From positions 744,001-808,000 of the forward strand of contig NC_048562.1 in assembly GCF_902806685.2 (NCBI RefSeq): a stretch of 64,000 bases of DNA. Reading direction: 5' to 3'. The stretch is from Maniola hyperantus (lineage: Eukaryota; Arthropoda; Insecta; Lepidoptera; Nymphalidae). Of the stretch, positions 1 to 9,949 are shown piece by piece (the stretch's first letter is position 1; each line of letters starts with the position of its first letter). The notes below the pieces were generated by a model. That model searched no databases, was not told the DNA's origin, and was given only the letters and a program-made list of their open reading frames with translations. Both the position numbers and the translations under genes were made by a program.

Positions 1-84
1 TCATCAAAATCGGTTAAACGGTTCGGCCGTGAAAAGCCAGCAGACAGACAGACACACTTTTACATTTATAATATTAGTATGGAT
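1..84 (-). mobile_element. Helitron-like element A, partial
   Basis: Fragment of the family called A here, read on the minus strand. Full copies open with TC plus an AT-rich stretch, carry a short CAGA microsatellite and end in CTAG, as non-autonomous Helitrons of Lepidoptera (Lep1 type) do. This copy keeps only the 5' end with the CAGA run and is cut by the window edge. Confidence 0.6.
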
Positions 85-190
85 ATGAGAGAAAATGGTT
101 TGAAAATGTTTAGCAAAAGCGCATCAGCTATGCATCACTATTAAATTCGTCAGCCATTGAATTTAATTTTTGGATATTATTCTTTAAATA

Positions 191-438
191 CCACGATAGC
201 CCAGTGGTTAAGACGACCGGCTCCTGATCGGAAGGTTGGGGGTTCGATCCCGGAGGATTTTTGGACTTATGTGCGTTATAAGAAATTAAATAAGTAATAT
301 TACTTGCTTACCCGTGAAGGAAAACATCGTGAGGAACCCTGCATGCCTGGGTTTCTCACGATGCCTTCTCCATAATGTTCTCAAAGGTGTGTGAAGTCGT
401 GCTCAGTAGTGAACCGGCGATAGGTTGATCATGATGCA
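191..438 (+). mobile_element. tRNA-headed SINE, family 1
   Basis: The head carries A-box-like and B-box-like pol III promoter blocks (B box GGTTCGATCCC). The body has a conserved block around 'gaggaacc' and the copy ends in a TGATCATGATG tail. About fifteen more copies lie in this window. The head resembles a tRNA but the copy is dispersed and diverged, so it is not called a tRNA gene. Confidence 0.75.
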
Positions 439-440
439 GG

Positions 441-1260
441 TCATATAAAATGCAGAACTCTTAAATCTAAGACTTTCGCAGTACTACTGTACGCAGCAGA
501 AAATAATGTACACAGACACACAAAAAAAACCCATATACACATTTAAAAATTAAAAATTACCTACCTACAATTTTTTTTAATTCTTTGGTGAGTAGATTTT
601 TTTTTTTTAATTTTCGTAGACAAAGGTATAAAGTTCCCACACTATGTCTACGAAGAAAAAAATAGAGAAGCCCTAATGACAGTAACGCCCCGGACATCGA
701 ACCTGAACTAAACCGAGCGAAACGGTTGACATTCACACAACCGGGATCGGTATCAGCTGTAAAACAACAAACTTTCAACCTTAACAAAAGTCAAAACCAT
801 TATTTTTTAAAGTTGGAAACAATGAAACTTAGTTCATATTTAGAGATTTTCATTTTGTATTCTGTTACAATTTTTGGAAATTTTAATTATAAAAAATGGG
901 GGGATTAAAATATAAGGGTTAGTATTTAAAGCCGATCCCAATTGTGATTACAATCGCGAAACAAGAGTTGAACCGTATCGCTGAGCATGCGTGGACTCTA
1001 CCGGTGTGAAGTGCACGAAAGTGAATATGCTCTACTCATTTTTTTTGTAACGAAATTAAAAAAAAAAGTTATTACAAAATTGACGATTGTATTATTGTTG
1101 AATGGTGCCAAGAATACAGGTTACATTTCCGCGCTGGACAGCCAGACTGATTCGTTGCGCAAAAAATGAGCCAGCCCTTCTGTCACCACAATGAGGCTAT
1201 TAATCGCAGTGAATAAATCGCTATAAATGTTATATAAATCTATAAGATATATATACTACA
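441..1260. other. unassigned AT-rich DNA
   Basis: No gene or recognisable repeat is seen here. Short open frames occur by chance and lack splice sites, coding bias or family resemblance. Confidence 0.4.
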
Positions 1261-1261
1261 C

Positions 1262-1420
1262 TAGATGATGCCCGCGATTTCATCCGCGTGCATTTCAAGT
1301 TTTTTTAAAATCCCGTGGTAACTCTTTAATTTGCCGGAATAAAAAGTAGCCTATGTCCTTCCCCGGGATGTAAGCTAACTCTGTACCAAATTACATCAAA
1401 TCTTAAAGCTAGCCTTATCT
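1262..1420 (-). mobile_element. Helitron-like element A, truncated
   Basis: It begins at the CTAG end (ctagatgatgcccgcg) and runs into the body block (gtagcctatgtccttcc), but the CAGA microsatellite end is missing. Confidence 0.6.
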
Positions 1421-1665
1421 AATTACTATACAAATCATGCCCACGTGGAATGGTGCCAAGAATACTGGCTGCATTTGTTAGCGATTGAGATATCAGCCTA
1501 AAAACTAACTAACGTGTCTTGGAATAGAGCAAACTGCAGGTCGGATACGCATCACTTACGGCTTACTAAATACGTCACACATGCACGATTACAATTACAA
1601 CAGGTGGGCACTCACACAAACAAACAACACTATACAGGCTGATTCATCTAAATATATAAAAGAAA

Positions 1666-2057
1666 AATTATTAAAAAACCGACTTCCAAAACCACAACAA
1701 AGTAAAAAACCGGCCAAGTGCGAGTCAGGCTCGCGCAATGAGGGTTCCGTACTACAGTCTTATTTTTTCGACATTTTTCACGATAATTCAAAAACTATGG
1801 ATCAAAATAAAAATCTGTTTTGGAATGTACAGGTGAAGACCTTTCATAATATGATACCCCATTTGATATAGTCACTCACTTCGAAAGTTGAAAATACTAA
1901 TTATTAATTCATGACCACAATTTAATTTTTTTTGTGTGATCTAACCCTAAATTCACGGTTTTCAGATTTTTCCCCAAATGTCAGCTATAAGATCTACCTA
2001 CCTGCCAAATTTCATGATTCTAGGTCAACGGGAAGTACCCTGTAGGTTTCTTGACAG

Positions 2058-2105
<48 letters not shown>

Positions 2106-2576
2106 CAAAGTAATCCTATAAGGGTTCAGTTTTTCCTTTTGAGGTACGGAACCCTAAAAATAACTTTTGTTTCTAGTTTCTACACGTGTAGGTATTTAAG
2201 TTGAAGTCGGGCGAGCTAGATGCTTTGATTTCTAGTTTCTTTTATGCTCGCCCGACTTCATACATATGTGGCGGTTGCCACAGTACAAACTAGATGGCGC
2301 TGTTCAATCGATGACGTAGTCCCGAACAAATGTACCGCCGACAGTACTCGCACTAACAGAGTGTTCGGCAATCTGGACTATATATAGAAGTTTCAAGATA
2401 CAACCGTCGGCCCAGCTGGCGCTACCGAGCACAACCAACCGCTCGGTGGGAGATCTCCCCTTTGGTACGGTCGAGCCTGTACACCGCTCTTGTACACATA
2501 CATACCTACACGTGTAGAAACTAGAAACAAAAGTTATTTTTTACTTTGTGGTGGTTTTGGAAGTCGGTTTTTTATA
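1666..2576. mobile_element. inverted-repeat DNA element split by a later insertion
   Basis: Two arms of about 80 bp face each other. The left arm reads AAACCGACTTCCAAAACCAC at about 1677 and resumes at about 2157 with AACTTTTGTTTCTAGTTTC. The right arm (about 2495-2576) is its reverse complement. The left arm is interrupted by the family C repeat at 1709-2157. The core contains a second small inverted pair (gaagtcgggcgagc at 2202 against gctcgcccgacttc at 2247). No ORF was found. Confidence 0.65.
1709..2157 (+). mobile_element. Lepidopteran repeat C, complete copy
   Basis: Family C runs from 'ccggccaagtgcgag' to 'ggtacggaaccctaaaa' and carries a long CAGA microsatellite (2054-2103). It recurs about a dozen times in this window in both orientations. 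This copy lies inside the left arm of an older inverted-repeat element. Its class is uncertain; the microsatellite and end structure suggest a Helitron-like element. Confidence 0.65.
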
Positions 2577-2637
2577 TATTTTTTTATTTTAAGCTTTTTA
2601 ATAATTTTTTTTATTTTAAGTTTTCCTTTCAAGAAAG

Positions 2638-2757
2638 AAGTGATATTTAATTGCTTAAAACGCACATAACTCCGAAAAGTTAGAGGTGCGTGCCCGGGAT
2701 CGAACCACCGACCTCCGATTAGAAGGCGGATTTCCTGACCACTAGGCGATCACAGAT
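2638..2757 (-). mobile_element. SINE family 1, head only
   Basis: Minus-strand copy of the tRNA-like head and first body block. The B box is seen as its complement GGGATCGAACC. The tail half is missing. Confidence 0.65.
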
Positions 2758-3059
2758 GTCACCAATATTTTATTTTAATTCTGATCATATTTGGAACATA
2801 CTGTATCTCTTATCACTTGGTTACCTTAACATGTACACAATCTACAATTTTATTTAAACACTTCAAAACACTCTTATTACTATAGAGTTAAAGTGGCATT
2901 TCAAATAACACGAATGAAAACTAACTATGTAAAGTAATGCACATAAACCAATATAACGTGATCTTCCTCGCCCCTCTGTGCAAAACAAATTTGTATTAAA
3001 AAGCGGCAGTATTATTATAGTCCAGGGTTCTTAGTTATTTGGCTGTGGATATGTTCCGA

Positions 3060-3230
3060 TTTTGAACAACGGATGGTTTTTCGTATTTAGAATTACGTTC
3101 GGCGCCATTTCGAACGGACGCGACGTTTGGGCTTGATTTTTTTTTTAATTTTCGTTTTTTTCGAGTTCAGTGCAAAGGTTTAAAGGGAAAACTCGTCAAA
3201 GGTTTAAGTGTCGTGATTTTTTTTCTAAGT
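3060..3230 (+). promoter_or_regulatory. putative promoter and untranslated exon 1 of the PTB gene
   Basis: A CpG-bearing patch (gaacggacgcgacg) in otherwise AT-rich DNA is followed by the arthropod initiator TCAGT at 3167-3171. A strong donor (AGT|GTAAGT) follows at 3231. The sequence between them lacks an ATG. It would splice to the acceptor at 9781-9786 that opens the coding leader exon. No TATA box is apparent. The link to the PTB gene is inferred from position and splice signals only. Confidence 0.4.
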
Positions 3231-3295
3231 GTAAGTGTTGCGTAATTTTTTTTTGCTGATTATTAACGATACATTTTTATTTTTTATAATACAAA

Positions 3296-3597
3296 ACTAG
3301 AGGATGCCTGCGATTTCGTACGCGTGGATTTCATCATCATCATCATCAAGATCAACCCATCGCCGGCTCACTACAGAGCACGGGTCTCCTCTCACAGTGA
3401 GAAGGGTTTTGGCCATAGTCTACCACGCTAGCCATGTGCGGATTGGTAGACACGTGGATTTAGGTTTTTTAAATCCCGCGGGAACTCTTTGGTTTTCCGG
3501 GATACAAGCTATCTCTCTACCAAATTTCATCAAAATCGGTTAAACGGATGCGCCGTGAAAAGCTAGCAGACAGACAGACGTCTGTCTGTCTGTCTGG
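3296..3597 (-). mobile_element. Helitron-like element A holding a SINE fragment
   Basis: The A element is split by a minus-strand 3' fragment of SINE family 1 at about 3330-3451. The SINE is flanked by the repeated word 'cgtggattt', which looks like a target-site duplication, so the SINE arrived after the Helitron. The A element ends in a CAGA microsatellite at 3567-3597. Confidence 0.6.
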
Positions 3598-3599
3598 TA

Positions 3600-3680
3600 T
3601 GGTCTGTGGCGGTGTTCCCGCTAGATTACAACATGGGGTCACATGGGGTTATTCAAGGGGTGGACCAACAAATTCCTGAA
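3600..3680 (+). repeat. Lepidopteran repeat D, fragment
   Basis: The block around 'ggtgttcccgctagattac' matches, in opposite orientation, the larger copy at 37855-38115. A further fragment lies at about 4200-4300. Confidence 0.5.
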
Positions 3681-4199
3681 AGAATATAATAGAATAGAAT
3701 AATGTTTATTCGAGGTATATAGGTGGTACATGGTGTAGGCAATATCGTCCTGTACAGCAGTGCAACACCTCGAACAGGTAGGCCACTCAGCTTGTGTTGA
3801 GACGTCGGGCCCCTCCACACTCAGACACAAACCTCTAGAGCAAATATCTGAGGTACCAGATGCCCCAACGCTGATTTTCAGTGACCGCCTTTTAAATATT
3901 ACCTAAACGTCAGTGGCATAGAATATATAAAGTTGGCGAGTAAATGGATAAATAAAATGAAATAAAGTGTTTACAGTTTTTAAATTTAAAGTGATATAGG
4001 ACATAAAAGAAGAAATAAGAAATAATACATTGAAATAGATGTTGTAAATTGTAGGAATAGGAAAATTGTACGATAGTTTTTTTTTTTTTGTAAGTATAAT
4101 AAAGAAAAAATAAAATAAAATAAAATAGGTAGCTCGCAAGGTGTGGATGATAAAGTAAAGTTTGGTAAGATAAATAAATTTTGACTAAAAAGAAAGAAA

Positions 4200-4302
4200 G
4201 GCCGGTAACGCATTGGAGGTTCCTCTGGTGCTGCAAATGTTCATGGGCAGCGGTAATCACTTAACATCAGGTGATCGGCTGCTCGTTTGCCCGCCATTAT
4301 TA
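4200..4302 (-). repeat. Lepidopteran repeat D, fragment
   Basis: Contains 'cagcggtaatcacttaacat' followed by 'caggtgatcggctgctcg', the complement of the start of the copy at 37855. The repeat class is unknown. Confidence 0.5.
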
Positions 4303-4544
4303 TTTAAAAAATCTTTATTTAACGTTCAGAAAAGCCTGTGACCTTGACGCCATTTTGAATATTACCTATTGTTTTTCTTTTTCACGATTCAACACTTGTG
4401 CATACAATTATTATTACTTCAGTTTAAAGTCTTTCAAGCAATTAATTTTAATAAAACGATATTGTTACGGTTGTGTGAAGTAGATATACGATTTTAAAAT
4501 CCCATCGAGGTAGGTATAGATATGTATTTTATTTATAAGCGACC

Positions 4545-4866
4545 AAGCTTATGCTCGCGACTTCGTCCGCGTGGACTACACAAATCTCAAACCCCTATTT
4601 CACCCCCTTAGGGGTCGAATTTTCAAAAATCCTGTCTTAGCGGAGGCCTTCGTCATAATAGCTATCTGCATGCCAAATTTCAGCCTGCTCCGTCTTGTAG
4701 TTTTTCACGGCCCGAATAGTTTAATTGATTTTGATGAAATTTGGTACAGAGTTAGCTTATATCCCGGGAAAGGACATAGGCTACTTTTTATCCCGGAAAA
4801 GCAAAGAGTTGCCACGGGATTAAAAAATAATCTAAATTCACGCTGACGAGGTTCGAGCATCATCTA
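4545..4866. mobile_element. chimeric Helitron-like element (B joined to A)
   Basis: The left half is family B on the minus strand (starts aagcttatgctcgcgac). At about 4700 it switches to family A on the plus strand (ttcacggcccgaatag) and ends in catcatctagt. The two CTAG-type 3' ends therefore point outward. Confidence 0.55.
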
Positions 4867-5085
4867 GTCTAAATATATAAAATGAAAAGGTGACTGACTG
4901 AGTGACTGATCTATTGACGTACAGCTCAAACTACTGGACAGATCGGGCTGAAATTTGGCATGCAGATAGCTATTATGACGTAGGCATCCGCTAAGAAAGG
5001 ATTTTTGAAAATTCAACCCCTTAGGGGGTGAAATAGGGCTTTAAATTTGTGTAGTCCACGAGGACCAAGTGGCGAGCATAAGCTA
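4867..5085 (+). mobile_element. Helitron-like element B
   Basis: Family B opens TCTAAATATATAAAA, has a CAGT-type (gactgactga) microsatellite, and closes with gcgagcataagctagt. A GAC...GTC hairpin lies just before the CTAG end, as expected for Helitrons. This copy starts immediately after the CTAG end of the preceding element. Confidence 0.65.
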
Positions 5086-5332
5086 GTATAATATAAGATC
5101 TGATATAAAATCTAAGTAGGTATCTATGAACTTCTACATAAAATCGCAACAATATTGGTTTTTTCTTACAACGCTCGTGTTAGCGGGTTTTTATCTTATC
5201 TTGTTTGTCGCACTATCACAATAAGATAAATCCATGTTAGAGATAAAATGTACATACATTAAAAAAACTATAAAGTAAAATCAAAACTACATGGAATAGG
5301 TACGACTAGGACTTGAGTCTTATACCTAGCTT

Positions 5333-5800
5333 TAGCTTATGCTCGCGACTTCGTCCGCGTGGACTACACAAATTTCAAACCGCTATTTCACCCCCTTAGG
5401 GGTTGAATTTTCAAAAATCCTTTCTTAGCGGATGCCTACGTCATAACAGCTATCTACATGCAAATTTTCAGCCCGATCCATCCAGTAGTTTGAGCTGTGC
5501 GTTGATAGATCAGTCAGTCAGTCAGACAGTCACCTTTTCCTTTTATATATTTAGATAAAACGAAAAGGTGATTGACTGACTGATCTACCAACGCACAGCT
5601 CAAACTAATGGACGGATCGGGCTGAAGTTTGGCTAGAAGGGCTAATTTTCCGGGATAAAAAGTAGCCTATGTCACTCTCCAGGTCTTTATCTATAACCAT
5701 GCAAAAAGTCACGTCAATCCGTTGCGACGTGATTGAAGGACAAACCAACAAATAAACACACTTTCGCATTTATTATAACAAGGGTACTGATTTATTCAGA
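5333..5800. mobile_element. Helitron-like B, B and A pieces joined
   Basis: A minus-strand B copy (5333-5553) meets a truncated plus-strand B copy (5554-5635), which then joins the 3' part of an A-type element (5640-5790) ending in tttcgcatttattataa. The joins suggest recombination or nested insertion. Confidence 0.5.
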
Positions 5801-5814
5801 TACAATTTATAGTC

Positions 5815-6185
5815 CTTGACTGCAATCTCACCTGTAGGGCGATTGTCTAAAACCTGCATCAATCATTATTACAATCTCAATTGTTCTGATTGGCTTGAAT
5901 TTGTGCGATTCTTGTTGCAACAATGCATTGTGGCCAATATTGAGCGAGCATTAACCAATCAGAGATGATTGCGATCGTGACATTGTAGCTGTCAAACAAC
6001 CGCGGTAAGGCGACTGGTGTGATGATGCAATCTAAGATGGATGCGGGCTAACTTGGAAGGGGTATGACAGTTTTTATCAAAGCCATACCCCTTTGGTTTC
6101 TATTCTACACGGCATCGTACCGGAATGCTAAATAGCTTGGCGGCACGGCTGTGCTGTACGTTAGCATTCCGGTACGACTACAAAA
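5815..6185 (-). mobile_element. SINE family 3 containing a MITE
   Basis: Family 3 is tRNA-headed, with the body words gtaccggaa and the tail-proximal block gactgcaatctcacc. Minus-strand blocks lie at 5817-5842 and 6000-6185. The DNA between (about 5843-6000) is a separate AT-rich element whose inverted copy is found at 17245-17400. Confidence 0.6.
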
Positions 6186-6354
6186 TGAGACCTCAATAGA
6201 TATTAGTCATGTTCTTAATGATATATCAAACACGCTGTAACTGTATAGTGCGACTTTAACACCTGCCGAAAATATCGGTTTTTAGGGGAGACAGGTTGCA
6301 TTGCCGTTACAGGTAGGGCTTCAAGGTGCTTCAAACGCACCCTATTTTTATTTG

Positions 6355-6875
6355 GGGAATTCATCATCATCATCAGCCAATAGACGTCCACTGCTGGCCA
6401 TAGTATTCTTGTAGGGGGGGAGTCTTCCAACGCTGCGTATCCCAACGTTTTTTTTTATTTTTGTTTTTTTTTTTTTAAGTATTAGCCATGTTAAATGACT
6501 AATATTCCCCTTTCCTCTCCAACTAAGCGTCAAGCTTGTGCTAGGAGTAGGTACGACAATAGTGCAACGGGCGGGGTTTGAACCGTCGACCTTTCGGTTT
6601 TCAGTCCACTCCTCTACCCGTTGAGCTATTGAGGCTTTTTACGAACTATGTGCCCTGGCCATTGCCACTTCAACTTCGCAACCCGTTGAGCTATGTCGGT
6701 TCCTCTAGTTCTCCTACGGATCTCCTCATTCCTGATTTGATCACGTAGAGAAACTCCGCACATAGCTCTCTCCATCGCCCGCTGAGTGACTCTGAGCTTT
6801 CTTATGAGGCCCATAGTTAGCGACCATGTCTCGGATCCATATGTCATCACTGGCAACACGCAACTAGGTTTTCTT
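6355..6875 (-). mobile_element. RTE-like LINE 3' end interrupted by SINE family 2
   Basis: On the minus strand, 6859-6640 encodes the C-terminal part of a non-LTR reverse transcriptase (visible words MTYGSETWSL, RAMERAMCGVSLRDQIRNEE, KLKWQWPGH). The 3' tail is the ATG-repeat at 6361-6375. SINE family 2 sits inside at 6465-6638. The copy is 5'-truncated and broken. Confidence 0.7.
6465..6640 (-). mobile_element. tRNA-headed SINE, family 2
   Basis: On the minus strand the head reads gcctcaatagctcaacggg with a B box (GGTTCAAACCC), followed by the body around 'cctagcacaagcttgac' and a T-rich end. It lies inside an RTE-like LINE fragment. Confidence 0.7.
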
Positions 6876-7600
6876 TGGTAAAAAAATCTAGATATTTGAA
6901 CGTTTGAGTCACGTCTGTCTAGCTATTTTGTTGTTTGGTTTAGTTTATGTTTGTAGCCAAGGTGAGAGCTGATAACAGCTGATAAGCAGCGCCTTCATTG
7001 TAATTGATATGTAGATCTTTTAAACTACGCTACGGATTGTATTGCGGTTTTCATCAACAGATTGATTCAAGAGGAAGGTCTATACTTGTGTTAATTTGGT
7101 GAAAATATTATAATGTTGTTGGGTCGGGTGACTAACTCTAGGGGACTCAGTTCAGTGCTTTCTTCATACAAACGTAGGAGGGAAATTACAACAATATTCG
7201 ATATTGTACGCACAAAACTAAGAATTATATCGATTTATCTCGTCATTATCTAGGTTTATTGATATATAAAATATTGAAAAAATATTGATTTAAAAGTTAC
7301 CTGGCTCAAAAGATTCCTATTTTAACACTAAATTAATGACAACTTTGGGCGTAAATAAATAAGATTAGGGATATGAAGATGCTAAAACAATTTATCATTA
7401 GACATAGTTTATTTATTCATTAGTTAAAATAAATATACTTTGCAAACATAAACTCAGTAGTTTTTTCTCAAAAATACTTGTCCTAAACCCTTGATTTCGG
7501 TGAAAATCATCGTGCCTCTCACCTTTCTCATACAATGGCAAGTAAAAAGCAAATAGGTTAGGTCGAGCGTACTGCGTCACCTTAACAGTAACTAATGTCT
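6876..7600. other. unassigned intron DNA with old repeat pieces
   Basis: A block at 6945-7010 (gtgagagctgataacagctg) recurs at 7880-7940. Another block at 7012-7085 (gatcttttaaactacgctac) is a piece of the repeat at 8476-8770. The rest shows nothing recognisable. Confidence 0.4.
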
Positions 7601-7609
7601 GAGCAAGCC

Positions 7610-7790
7610 CAACGTACTGTACGCTCTATAGAATCTCTCAGACTAATGACGAGATCTATAGAGTGTACTTTGACTTTGCTCAGACTTAAGTTTCAGTTAA
7701 AATGAGACAGATTTATGCCAGCGATATAACGCTGTCTCATATTAATATAGTGTCTAGGTCTGAGCAAAGTAAAGTAGATCTCAGACACAG
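7610..7790. mobile_element. MITE related to 51083-51248
   Basis: AT-rich element with partial inverted arms (gagatctatagagtgtac; atgagacagattt against gctgtctcat). It shares these words with the better preserved copy in the ACE-like gene. Confidence 0.45.
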
Positions 7791-8012
7791 ATCTCAGACA
7801 TCATCGGAATTTCCACAAAGTAAATAGTTTTCTAGTTTTTTACAATGCACTTAGGTTTAGTTTTATTGTTTACAGTCAAGGTAAGTGCTGATAACAACTG
7901 ATAATGGGCGCCTCGATTGTAGTAATACCTATGTAGGTACGACAATGCACTTTTAGTACCAGCATTGTTATGGTATACAGGTTGTAACGGTAGCAAAAAC
8001 AAGGACAGGTGA

Positions 8013-8155
8013 TATAAGTCCCGCAAAATGCTATTGCGCTGGGACTATGTCTCATTAACATCGAAATGAAGTCATTTTGACGTCATTTGAAGTAAAAATA
8101 TACTATCACCTCGAAACTTCAGGGCTGACGTCACTAAAATGGCGGCCACACGCAA
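8013..8155. mobile_element. MITE with AGTCCCGCAAA ends, one end lost
   Basis: Starts taagtcccgcaaaatgctat and proceeds to 'aaaatggcggccac', matching the complete copies at 36760-36924, 36967-37137 and 44614-44770. The right end is replaced at 8156 by an RTE-like LINE tail. Confidence 0.6.
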
Positions 8156-8234
8156 GACGGAGTGACGTGTGGAAGTCCCTACAAGAGACCTATGTCCAGC
8201 AGTGGACGTCTATCGGTTGATGATGATGATACCT
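8156..8234 (+). mobile_element. RTE-like LINE 3' tail
   Basis: The last codons and 3' end of the RTE-like family (gtggaagtccctacaagaga, then cagtggacgtctatcgg) with the terminal TGATGATGATGAT run. Confidence 0.65.
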
Positions 8235-8269
8235 AGTTGCTTTCAGAGCCCTTAACTCTTCTTTTACTG

Positions 8270-8480
8270 TATGACGCCTGCGACTTCGTCCGCGTGGTTT
8301 AAGGATTTTAAAAATCCTATGGGGAACTCTTTGATTTTCCGGGATAAAAGTAACCTATGTCCTTCCCCGAAATGCAAGCTATCTCTGTAGCAAATTTCGT
8401 CAAAATCGGTTGAACGGTTGGGCCGTGAAAGGCTAGCAGACAGACAGACACATTTTCGCATTTATAATATTACTAGCGAC
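8270..8480 (-). mobile_element. Helitron-like element A
   Basis: Nearly complete minus-strand A copy, from tgacgcctgcgacttcgtcc to gcatttataatattac, with a short CAGA run at 8438-8452. Confidence 0.6.
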
Positions 8481-8770
8481 CCGCCCCGGCTTCGCATGGG
8501 TTTAACGTAGATACTAATGTGGTATCATTGAGGTGTCATTGCCTCGGAAACTCTCAAATGAGAGGATTTTTTCCGACCTAATTCACATTACTTCAATTTC
8601 CCTAGGGATCTCTAATTTTTTGAGAATTAAACTATAGCTATAAACCTTCCTCTTGAATCACTCTATCTATTGGTGAAAACCGCATTAAAATCCGTTGCGT
8701 AGTTTAAAAGATCTACGCGTTCATACATACATACAGACGCGGGAAGCGACTTTATTTTATACTATGTAGA
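8476..8770 (-). mobile_element. Lepidopteran repeat E (Helitron-like)
   Basis: Opens ctagcgacccgccccggctt and closes gcgactttattttatact. It has a CTAG end and an 'atacatacat' microsatellite, so it is probably another Helitron-type family. A fragment lies at 7012-7085. Confidence 0.5.
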
Positions 8771-9167
8771 GATGTAGAGATATGGATTAGTACCTATAGA
8801 TTCATTTATTACGTAAACCCACCTGTGCGAAGCCGATTCAAGTCAGCTAGTTTCTACAAAGTGAAAGAATATAATATTATGCATTTTTGAATGCATTCAA
8901 TTTCTAGATTTAAAATGGTCTGCAAAAAGATTAAATTAACATAATCTGTAATTATTAAACTAACGTTTTATTATTATGTATAACTGAATAAGACGTATTT
9001 ATGCTAAAATTTTCCATAATTTAGTGAATTTAGACAGAGAGTTATTTATTACTAGAAGAGCAAACGATTTCTCTTTGCATCGTATCGTGAGGGAACTCTC
9101 GGTTTGATTCTGAATCGACGATAATATTATGTCAAATATTAGGCTATAAGTGACGTGAAATCAAAGA

Positions 9168-9597
9168 AAAAAAACCGACCAAGTGCGAGTCAGGCTCGCG
9201 CAACGACCGTTCCGTATAACTATAGTTATATATTATTATATTCAAAAACTATGATGCATTAAAATAAATAAAAATCTGTTTTAGAATGTACAGGTGAAGA
9301 ACTTTCATATGATATCCCACTTGATAAACTTCTTCTATATCTTACTTCGAAAATTGAAAATACTAATTATTAGTTCACGACCACAATTTTTTTTTCCGCA
9401 CGGTTTTCAGATTTTTCCCCCAATGTCTGCTATAAGACCTACCTACCTGCCAAATTTCATGATTCTAGGTCAACGGGAAGTACACTGTAGGTTTCTTGAC
9501 AGACAGGCAGACAGACATACAGACAGCTAGACAGACAGACAACTAAGTGATCCTATAAGGGTTCCGTTTCTCCTTTTGAGGTACGGAACCCTAAAAA
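9168..9597 (+). mobile_element. Lepidopteran repeat C
   Basis: Plus-strand copy from accgaccaagtgcgag to acggaaccctaaaaa with a CAGA microsatellite at about 9499-9540. It lies about 190 bp upstream of the leader exon of the PTB gene. Confidence 0.65.
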
Positions 9598-9786
9598 TAT
9601 TTTATCCCTGAGTGTGATACTCAACATAGCTCGCTCCATAGCACGCTGAGCGACTTTTAGTTTGTGGACGAGGCCAACTGTCAGTGTCCACGTTTCACGT
9701 TGCACGTTCTAGTGAATGACAACTCATTGGTTTAAGCTATTTCAATCTAAGTTTTTTAAACACAATATTTATTTCCTTTTTTTCAG

Positions 9787-9949
9787 ATGGAGATTGCGCT
9801 GTGAAAAAAAACGGTGAAAAAAAAAATTAACGATACAGACCAGACATATTTTTTTATCAAAGTTAAGTTTAAATTATAAAAGGAATAATAATTAATTTAA
9901 ACAATTGACAGTATTATGTGTAAGTGAAGTGAAGTGATTAAAATTCAAA
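9787..9949 (+). promoter_or_regulatory. 5' leader of the PTB gene with a short uORF
   Basis: A strong acceptor (ttttttttcag) ends at 9786. The leader begins ATG GAG ATT GCG CTG TGA, a five-codon upstream ORF at 9787-9804, ahead of the real start at 9950. If the acceptor is used, ribosomes would meet this uORF first, so it may damp translation; that effect is inference. Confidence 0.45.

Noticed and set aside
191..262. tRNA gene
   Set aside because: The A and B boxes are good, but the same head occurs about fifteen times with a shared SINE body and ATG tail, and no full cloverleaf with intact acceptor stem can be drawn.
2054..2103. CRISPR-like array
   Set aside because: The short direct repeats here and elsewhere are CAGA or CAGT microsatellites inside transposons, without spacers.
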